Assembly: GCA_012518315.1 (NCBI GenBank)
Contig: JAAYSL010000052.1
Location: 1 to 37,586 of the forward strand
Source: Bacillota bacterium
Lineage (GTDB): Bacteria > Bacillota > Limnochordia > DTU087
Length of the DNA stretch: 37,586 bases
Direction: 5' to 3'
Shown: piece by piece, positions 32,065-37,586 of the stretch
Numbering within the stretch: the stretch's first letter is position 1
How the letters are laid out: each line of letters begins with the position of its first letter
The notes under the pieces: generated by a model
The model's database searches: none
Told to the model about the DNA's origin: nothing
The model's input: only the letters and a program-made list of their open reading frames with translations
Position numbers and translations under genes: made by a program

Positions 32065-32778
32065 CTATTTCTGTCGCAAGACCTTAAGGATCTCCCAGTA
32101 CATTCTAAGGCGATTTTTGGCCCCGGGAAGGAATCCTTGTTTCTCCTCCTTCATAATCTGGGAAACATCCTGCAAAGGCACCTTTTCAACTCGAATAGAG
32201 TTGGATGTAGCATATCGGGAGATAGCTACCTCAACACCGTAGCGGCTGTCTTCCAGTTCGGGAATATCCTCGATGATCTCTTTGCGTAAAGCCCTTTGAC
32301 CCGAAAGAGACGGCGAGATCTTTTGAGCTAGGGTCGTTGCCGGCCGTCCCCCGTGGAAAACCCCAATGGTCATATCTGCCTTGTCACTTAGCACCGGCTC
32401 CAAAAGGGCATGACAGTGAGCATCTGTCAGCCCGACCAAATCTGCATCAATGAAAAGCAGAATATCGGCAGAAGTCACCTGTGAGCCTGCCTTCATGGCT
32501 CCCCCTTTACCTCGATTGGGGTATAAGTTGACTACACGCACTCCCAAGCTAGCTGCTATGTCAGCTGTGGCATCGGAGGAACCATCGTTGACCACAATGA
32601 GTTCATCAATATCTCGGCACCCCAAGAGCGCCTGTAGGATATCGGCAATGGTGTCAGCCTCATTATATGCTGGCACTATAGCAGCCACACTAGGCTTGGA
32701 TTTGACTGAACCATTTGGGTTAGTGCCTGCATGCAAGCTCGACATCCTCGATGGATCTTGTGATTCGGTCTTGAACAT
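32065..32778 (-). CDS. Family 2 glycosyltransferase
   Basis: This is a GT2 enzyme with a GT-A fold of about 237 residues. It has [20 protein letters not shown], then [31 protein letters not shown] and the metal motif [11 protein letters not shown]. These resemble dolichol-phosphate-mannose synthase-like and glucosyl-3-phosphoglycerate synthase-like enzymes. There is no membrane helix, so it is probably soluble or peripheral. The substrate is unknown. The 5' end overlaps the proS stop by 59 nt with ATG 32778, or by 26 nt with ATG 32745, which has GAGG directly adjacent; either may be right. It lies 13 nt before polC and is not part of the usual proS-polC pair. Confidence 0.85.
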   Translation of the reverse strand: MFKTESQDPSRMSSLHAGTNPNGSVKSKPSVAAIVPAYNEADTIADILQALLGCRDIDELIVVNDGSSDATADIAASLGVRVVNLYPNRGKGGAMKAGSQVTSADILLFIDADLVGLTDAHCHALLEPVLSDKADMTIGVFHGGRPATTLAQKISPSLSGQRALRKEIIEDIPELEDSRYGVEVAISRYATSNSIRVEKVPLQDVSQIMKEEKQGFLPGAKNRLRMYWEILKVLRQK

Positions 32779-34450
32779 GAGTCACCACTTCATTCAAAAA
32801 TATAAGATATTCTTCTCCAGAGGTACGCCAACGCACCTCAACTTGTCCATTGGCCAATGCCCGAGGTCCGATGGTAATCCGTACCGGAAACCCGATTAAA
32901 TCGGCATCCTTGAACTTCACACCTGGACGTTCGTCCCGATCATCTAGTAGTACTTCCACCCCGACTTCACAAAGGTCGTGATATAATCGCTCTGCTGCTG
33001 CCCGCTGCTCATCGTCTCGATAGTTGACCGGAACAATAGCAACATGATAAGGTGCAAGACTTATCGGCCAACAGATGCCATCTTGGTCATGACACTGCTC
33101 CACCACCGCGGCCATTGTCCGACTAACTCCAATCCCGTAGCAACCCATAATCAGAGGATGTTCCTCTCCCTCTTCATCGGCAAAAGTGGCCCCTAGAGCT
33201 TGGCTATACTTGGTGCCAAGCTTGAAGACTTGACCTACTTCAATACCTCTAGCGCCCTGCAAAGTCCCTTTGCCACAGAGGCAAGGATCACCGGGCTTAG
33301 CCATGCGAATATCCACTATCTCATCAGGGGTAAAATCTCGTTTGGGATTAATGCCTTTCAAATGCACATCAACGGCATTACCGCCACTAATCCCGGCTTC
33401 AATGTTCATTACCGCCGGATCAGCGATGATGCGACAACCCTTGAGGCCTACTGGCCCGGCAAAACCCCGGGGAGCCCCGGTGACTTCTTCAATCGTATTT
33501 TCATCGGCCAGTTCTACTTCAAGGCTACCTATGGCTCTTGCCAGCTTAGTGGGGTTTACAGCATGATCACCTCGAACCAATGCCGCCACCACCACATCAC
33601 CACTACGGTAAATCAGAGTCTTAATCATATCACTGGCAGGACGCCCGAAGAACTCTTCTAGATCCTCCACCGTCCGCATGCCTGGCGTCGAGACTTTGGT
33701 CAATGGTTCTAGCTGCCCGGTTGACTCTACACCCGGTGTCATACACTCAGCTTTCTCAACATTGGCCGCATAATCACAGTGAGAGCAATAAACAATCTCT
33801 GCTTCACCAGCTTCCGCCAAGGCCATAAACTCATGGGTCATATTCCCACCGATGGCCCCTGGATCTGCCTCAACTGGCCGAGTATTCAGACCACAACGAG
33901 AAAAAATCCGTTCATAGGCATGGTACATCTTCCAATAGCTTTCATCAAGACCACCATCATCTCGATCAAAGGAGTAAAGGTCTTTCATGATAAACTCCCT
34001 ACCCCGCATGACACCAAAGCGAGGCCGGATCTCATCTCGATACTTATTCTGAATCTGGTAGACAAGTAGGGGTAGCTGCCGATAGGAGCGTACCTCATGG
34101 CGGATTAGAGCTGTAGTAATCTCTTCATGGGTGGGGCCTAAACAAAACCCCCGATCATTGCGATCTTTTAGCTTGAACATTTCCTCGCCATAATCATCCC
34201 ACCGACCGGTTTCATGCCATAGCTCGGCGGGCTGTAGAATCGGTAGTAGTACTTCCTGACCACCAGCAGCATCCATCTCTTCCCGGACAATAGCCATAAT
34301 CTTCTGTAGCACCCGGTATCCTAACGGCAAGTAACTATAGACCCCTGCTGCCGATTTGCGAATAAATCCAGCCCGCAACATGAGTTTGTGGCTGGCGATC
34401 TCCGCCTCCGCGGGGACTTCCCGTAGGGTCGGTGCCAAAAGCCTCGACAT
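32720..34450 (-). CDS. proS: Prolyl-tRNA synthetase, bacterial type with editing domain
   Basis: This protein of 576 residues charges tRNA-Pro. Class II motif 1 is near [20 protein letters not shown], motif 2 is [20 protein letters not shown], and motif 3 is [16 protein letters not shown]. An editing insertion of about 180 residues sits between motifs 2 and 3, beginning after [15 protein letters not shown], and removes mischarged alanine. The anticodon domain is at the C-terminus. I start it at ATG 34450 ([13 protein letters not shown]). The upstream open frame to 34510 overlaps the -35 box of a strong promoter. The predicted 5' leader is only about 24 nt, so there is no T-box. Confidence 0.96.
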   Translation of the reverse strand: MSRLLAPTLREVPAEAEIASHKLMLRAGFIRKSAAGVYSYLPLGYRVLQKIMAIVREEMDAAGGQEVLLPILQPAELWHETGRWDDYGEEMFKLKDRNDRGFCLGPTHEEITTALIRHEVRSYRQLPLLVYQIQNKYRDEIRPRFGVMRGREFIMKDLYSFDRDDGGLDESYWKMYHAYERIFSRCGLNTRPVEADPGAIGGNMTHEFMALAEAGEAEIVYCSHCDYAANVEKAECMTPGVESTGQLEPLTKVSTPGMRTVEDLEEFFGRPASDMIKTLIYRSGDVVVAALVRGDHAVNPTKLARAIGSLEVELADENTIEEVTGAPRGFAGPVGLKGCRIIADPAVMNIEAGISGGNAVDVHLKGINPKRDFTPDEIVDIRMAKPGDPCLCGKGTLQGARGIEVGQVFKLGTKYSQALGATFADEEGEEHPLIMGCYGIGVSRTMAAVVEQCHDQDGICWPISLAPYHVAIVPVNYRDDEQRAAAERLYHDLCEVGVEVLLDDRDERPGVKFKDADLIGFPVRITIGPRALANGQVEVRWRTSGEEYLIFLNEVVTHVQDRITRSIEDVELACRH

Positions 34451-34480
34451 CCTCAATCCAACACCCCCGAAATCAAACCA

Positions 34481-34510
34481 ATTGTACCAGACCCCTGGAA
34501 TCCCTGTCAA
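34481..34510 (-). promoter_or_regulatory. Sigma-A promoter of proS
   Basis: On the minus strand TTGACA (34510-34505) is a perfect -35, and TACAAT (34486-34481) is a -10 with one mismatch. The 18-bp spacer ends in TGG, giving an extended -10. The start would be near 34474. It places proS, the glycosyltransferase gene and polC in one unit. Confidence 0.82.
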
Positions 34511-34535
34511 TATAGGGAAAAGGGCCTCTGGGCCT

Positions 34536-35666
34536 CTAAGACCTGGGATCTACCAGGTTTTCCACCGCTTCCACCAATACTTCCACCGCTTCCTCCACTG
34601 GAAAGCTCCCCACCAGTTCACCGTGTCTAAATAGCACTACATTATTCTTGCCACCGGCAATACCTATATCAGCATGTTTAGCTTCTCCAGGCCCATTGAC
34701 AGCACACCCCATCACCGCCACTTGCAGGGGTGTCTGGATGTGTCTTAGCCGAGCTTCCACCTCCTCGGCAATGCCGACAAGATCAATCTGGCAACGTCCA
34801 CAAGTAGGGCAGGAAATCACTTCAACACCCTTCTGTCGCAAACCTAGTGAGCGCAAAATCCCATAGGCTACCTCCACTTCTTGTTGTGGATCCCCAGTTA
34901 GCGATATCCGCAAAGTATCTCCAAGACCCATGGCGAGAAGAATGCCAATACCTACTGAAGACTTGATGGTGCCGTGAAATGGTGTCCCCGCCTCGGTGAT
35001 GCCCAAATGCAAAGGATAACTAGTGCGGGCTGCCATCAGCCTATAAGCTTCTACAGTAGTGGCTACATCGGAGGCCTTCAGAGAGATCACGATTTCATAG
35101 AAAGACAAATCCTCCAGGATCCGTACATGTGAGAGGGCACTTTCTACCAGGGCCATAGGTACCCTACCCCCATATTCATCTAGCATGGGCTTTGCCAAAG
35201 ACCCAGCATTTACCCCGATACGGATGGGTATACTCTTCTCCCTAGCTGCAGAGACTACCGCCTGAACCCGGGCTTTGCTGCCAATATTTCCCGGATTAAT
35301 GCGCAGCTTGCTCACACTAGCCTCCACAGCCATCAAGGCCAACCGATAGTCAAAATGAATATCTGCTACCACGGGAATGACAGCTTTTTGGCAGATCTGG
35401 GGCAGCACCGCCGCTGCCTCTGCGTCTGGCACGGCTACCCGCACTAGCTCACAACCCTGCTTGGCCAAAGCATCGATTTGGGCCAATGTAGCCTGGGCAT
35501 CTCTGGTATCAGTTGTAGTCATAGATTGCACCACAATGGGTGCACCCCCACCAATAGTTAGAGCCCTGACTTTAACTGGCTTTGTATCATAGCGGAGTTT
35601 GATCTCCTCGCCAGCTCGTCCAGGCATAAGCATAGGTTTTGCCCCGGAAGCCATATCACTTTGCAC
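34536..35666 (-). CDS. ispG: 4-hydroxy-3-methylbut-2-en-1-yl diphosphate synthase (IspG)
   Basis: This protein of 376 residues catalyses the seventh step of the MEP isoprenoid pathway, reducing the cyclic diphosphate. The TIM barrel has [35 protein letters not shown] and [19 protein letters not shown]. The [4Fe-4S] ligands come from [17 protein letters not shown] and [20 protein letters not shown]. The start is GTG 35666, with AAGGGGTG 7 nt upstream; TTG 35672 is too close to that site. It is two genes after dxr, so the window has two enzymes of the same pathway. A stem-loop at 35728-35757 lies between it and rseP. Confidence 0.97.
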   Translation of the reverse strand: MQSDMASGAKPMLMPGRAGEEIKLRYDTKPVKVRALTIGGGAPIVVQSMTTTDTRDAQATLAQIDALAKQGCELVRVAVPDAEAAAVLPQICQKAVIPVVADIHFDYRLALMAVEASVSKLRINPGNIGSKARVQAVVSAAREKSIPIRIGVNAGSLAKPMLDEYGGRVPMALVESALSHVRILEDLSFYEIVISLKASDVATTVEAYRLMAARTSYPLHLGITEAGTPFHGTIKSSVGIGILLAMGLGDTLRISLTGDPQQEVEVAYGILRSLGLRQKGVEVISCPTCGRCQIDLVGIAEEVEARLRHIQTPLQVAVMGCAVNGPGEAKHADIGIAGGKNNVVLFRHGELVGSFPVEEAVEVLVEAVENLVDPRS

Positions 35667-35727
35667 CAGCAAACACCCCTTGTTCTACAGAAAGACTCCT
35701 GGCCTTAGTGCCGGACTAGGGAATACC

Positions 35728-35757
35728 GCTAGATAATACAATTAGAGAATATCTAGC
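35728..35757. repeat. Inverted repeat at the 3' end of rseP
   Basis: GCTAGATA and TATCTAGC form a perfect 8-bp stem with a 14-nt loop, spanning the rseP stop codon. There is no T-run on the minus strand, so it is more likely an mRNA processing or stability element than a terminator. Confidence 0.4.
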
Positions 35758-36782
35758 CTTAGCAAGTCTTTATAGGTGGCAAATAACATCAAAAGCAATA
35801 AGAAAGCCAACCCAATGAACTGCACTATGCCCCTTTGTTCCGGCTCCAAAGGACGGCCCCGAATTGCCTCCCAAATAATTAATACTAACCACCCGCCATC
35901 AAGCACCGGAATCGGCAGGAAATTAAACAGCCCAAGGTTAACACTGAGAACCCCTGCAATGAACAACACAAAGAAAACACCCCGACTAGCCGATTCACCC
36001 ACCAGCTGAAAAATCCCGATGGGCCCAGCAATATCAGGCTCTATCTTTCCGGTAATCATCCGAGAGATCGCCAAGATGATATCCCGTGAAACAAAATAGG
36101 TGCGCTCTAGCCCCGAGAGCAAAGCACGTCCCACTGATTCCCTGGGTTTTTCCACCATACCTATGCCCAAACGGGCTCGATTAAGCTCGGGGTCTAGCTC
36201 TGGTGTAATGACCAAAGCCAGTCGTTGCCCTTCCCGGGAAATGCCAACAGTAATCTCTTGGGCCTCGTAATTGGCAACTATCTGATTGATCTCTTTAATT
36301 GACTGGATTTTTTGCCCGGCCACCTCCGTAATCTCATCACCGGCCAAGAGCCCAGCAGCCGCGGCCGGTGACTCCGGCTCAACTACGTGCACTGTTGGTG
36401 GGATTACGACCAAACCCATGTACAGGGCAAATAGTAATGTAGCTAAGACCAGGTTCATGATGGGCCCGGCGGCAATCACCGCCAATCGTTGCCAGAGGCT
36501 CTTGCTCAAGAAACTCTTTTCGTCATCATCAGTTACCATATCTGCCTCATCTTCCGGCAGGTCCATGCCCGCTAGTTTCACGAACCCCCCTAGGGGCAGT
36601 CCCCTCACTGAATAGACGGTATCTCCCTTACGCCGTTTCCACAAGACAGGGCCAAAGCCCAAAGCAAACTCGTGCACCCTAACCCCCACGGCTTTGGCCA
36701 CAATAAAGTGCCCCAGTTCGTGGAAAAATATGGTGGGACCCAGCACAATGATAAAGGCCACGAAAAGATTCAAGCTAACCAT
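35742..36782 (-). CDS. rseP: Site-2 protease RseP/RasP
   Basis: This membrane metalloprotease of 346 residues cuts transmembrane anti-sigma factors and signal peptides inside the bilayer. The zinc motif is FFHELGHF, H21-E22-x-x-H25, in the first helix. A beta-hairpin segment follows (VRGLPLGGFVKLAGM). One PDZ domain at about 125-195 has SPAAAAGLLAGDEITEVAGQ. The third zinc ligand is in NFLPIPVLDGGWLVLIIWEA. The C-terminal helix is present. AGAGG is directly next to the ATG and no better-spaced site is seen. It lies 34 nt after dxr, the standard order. In spore formers this family includes RasP. Confidence 0.95.
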   Translation of the reverse strand: MVSLNLFVAFIIVLGPTIFFHELGHFIVAKAVGVRVHEFALGFGPVLWKRRKGDTVYSVRGLPLGGFVKLAGMDLPEDEADMVTDDDEKSFLSKSLWQRLAVIAAGPIMNLVLATLLFALYMGLVVIPPTVHVVEPESPAAAAGLLAGDEITEVAGQKIQSIKEINQIVANYEAQEITVGISREGQRLALVITPELDPELNRARLGIGMVEKPRESVGRALLSGLERTYFVSRDIILAISRMITGKIEPDIAGPIGIFQLVGESASRGVFFVLFIAGVLSVNLGLFNFLPIPVLDGGWLVLIIWEAIRGRPLEPEQRGIVQFIGLAFLLLLMLFATYKDLLRLDIL

Positions 36783-36816
36783 CCTCTCAGCCGCTTCTTT
36801 GGCATACAGGGTAACC

Positions 36817-37586
36817 TTACAGCAAGTTCATCAATTGCTTGCGGATAGCAGCATCTACTTTAAGTATATCCTCGATATCCGGTTGGGCCACACTAGAATG
36901 CTGTTCTAGAGCATCATTCACCAACCGGGGAATGTCCATAAAACCAATCCGCCCCTCCAAGAAGGCTGCTACTGCCACTTCATTAGCGGCATTTAGGACA
37001 GCGGGAAAAGTACCACCAGCTCTTAGAGCATCATAAGCCAACTGTAGACAGGGAAAGCGGTCGGTATCAGGTGGTTCAAATTCCAGATTACCAACATCTG
37101 TCAAAGACAAGGTCGGCACCGGAGTAGGCAGCCTTTCAGGGTAAGTGAGTGCGTATTGAATCGGTAAACGCATATCAGCTACACCTAGCTGGGCCAAAAC
37201 ACTGCCATCATCAAGTTCCACCAGGGAATGTATAATACTTTGAGGGTGAACTATGACATCTATGGCATCTGCCGAGACATCAAATAACCAATGGGCTTCA
37301 ATCACCTCTAGGCCTTTGTTCATTAATGTGGCCGAATCAATCGTAATCTTGCCACCCATCTCCCATGTCGGATGAGCCAAAGCTTCCTTGATAGTTGCCC
37401 TCTCTAGCTCTTTTTTGGTCCTTTGGCGAAAGGGACCACCAGAAGCCGTCAAGATTACTCTATGCAGATATCGCCCATTCACACTCTGAAGGCATTGGAA
37501 AATCGCACAATGCTCACTATCAACTGGCAGAAGCTGTACTTCGTGTTTCTGGATTGCTGCCATGACTACATTGCCTGCCGCGACTA
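36817..37586 (-). CDS. dxr: 1-deoxy-D-xylulose 5-phosphate reductoisomerase (5' end cut by window edge)
   Basis: The frame is open from the right edge; the ATG at 37563 is an internal methionine, since the codons before it (VAAGNVVM) continue the family's conserved region. About 257 of roughly 385 residues are present. They include LLPVDSEHCAIFQCL with the metal-binding region, VILTASGGPFR with the substrate loop, HPTWEMGGKITIDSATLMNK and HPQSIIHSLVELDDGSVLAQ. The C-terminal helical domain ends in KVDAAIRKQLMNLL. DXR makes 2-C-methyl-erythritol 4-phosphate with NADPH. The NADPH-binding N-terminus lies beyond the window. Confidence 0.95.
   Translation of the reverse strand, partial: VAAGNVVMAAIQKHEVQLLPVDSEHCAIFQCLQSVNGRYLHRVILTASGGPFRQRTKKELERATIKEALAHPTWEMGGKITIDSATLMNKGLEVIEAHWLFDVSADAIDVIVHPQSIIHSLVELDDGSVLAQLGVADMRLPIQYALTYPERLPTPVPTLSLTDVGNLEFEPPDTDRFPCLQLAYDALRAGGTFPAVLNAANEVAVAAFLEGRIGFMDIPRLVNDALEQHSSVAQPDIEDILKVDAAIRKQLMNLL

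Noticed and set aside
34451-34510. Upstream extension of proS to 34510
   Set aside because: It overlaps a strong -35/-10 pair at 34481-34510, and family alignment starts at the methionine at 34450.
34451-34535. T-box leader upstream of proS
   Set aside because: The predicted leader is only about 24 nt; there is no room for a specifier stem or antiterminator.
1-37586. tRNA, rRNA, CRISPR arrays, insertion sequences or prophage genes
   Set aside because: I looked for clover-leaf and repeat-spacer patterns and transposase motifs on both strands and saw none.

Overview
The window is about 37.6 kb of chromosome from a spore-forming, Firmicutes-type bacterium. The evidence is a complete spoIIAA-spoIIAB-sigF operon, dacF, spoIIM, an alpha/beta-type small acid-soluble spore protein (SASP), a PolC-type replicative polymerase, and the Gram-positive housekeeping order dxr-rseP-ispG-proS-polC-rimP-nusA-ylxR-ylxQ-infB-rbfA-nrnA-truB-ribF-rpsO-pnp. 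The left end carries ExbB-ExbD-TonB plus a protein with an SLH domain and a long coiled coil. Envelope genes of this kind are expected in outer-membrane-bearing (diderm) Firmicutes. I infer a diderm or diderm-derived endospore former, possibly of a Limnochordia-like lineage, but the species is not identifiable from what I can see. Base composition looks close to half G+C throughout, with no island-like change.

Layout from right to left, which is the direction of transcription of almost every gene. Positions 37586-34536 hold isoprenoid and membrane genes: dxr (5' end missing), rseP and ispG. Positions 34510-28494 hold proS with its own sigma-A promoter, a family 2 glycosyltransferase, and a PolC that lacks the usual inserted proofreading exonuclease. 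Positions 28434-19520 are a translation and transcription operon, rimP-nusA-ylxR-ylxQ-infB-rbfA-nrnA-truB-ribF, which starts from a good promoter and a roughly 250-nt hairpin-rich leader. Positions 19542-16829 hold rpsO with its own promoter and leader, then pnp. Positions 16696-12634 hold a DUF3866 protein, an endonuclease Q homologue, a histidine phosphatase, spoIIM and a small membrane protein. Positions 12534-6901 hold deoB-pdp-dacF, an intrinsic terminator, then a sigma-H-type promoter driving spoIIAA-spoIIAB-sigF. Positions 6743-5888 hold a GNAT acetyltransferase convergent with the only plus-strand gene, the SASP, which has a sigma-G-type promoter. Positions 5613-1 are the envelope cluster exbB-exbD-tonB-secreted protein-SLH/coiled-coil protein, cut by the left edge.

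The right half is a growth module: isoprenoid precursors, prolyl-tRNA, replication, ribosome assembly, transcription elongation, nanoRNA and RNA decay. The centre couples nucleoside salvage and DNA-damage functions to forespore control. The left end is an envelope module in which an ExbBD motor would energise a TonB protein acting across the periplasm, next to a probable wall-anchored tether. The points most worth a second look are the exonuclease-less PolC, the envelope cluster beside sporulation genes, the SASP whose 3' coding region contains its neighbour's terminator, the acidic NusA tail, and the leaders of the rimP-nusA operon and rpsO.
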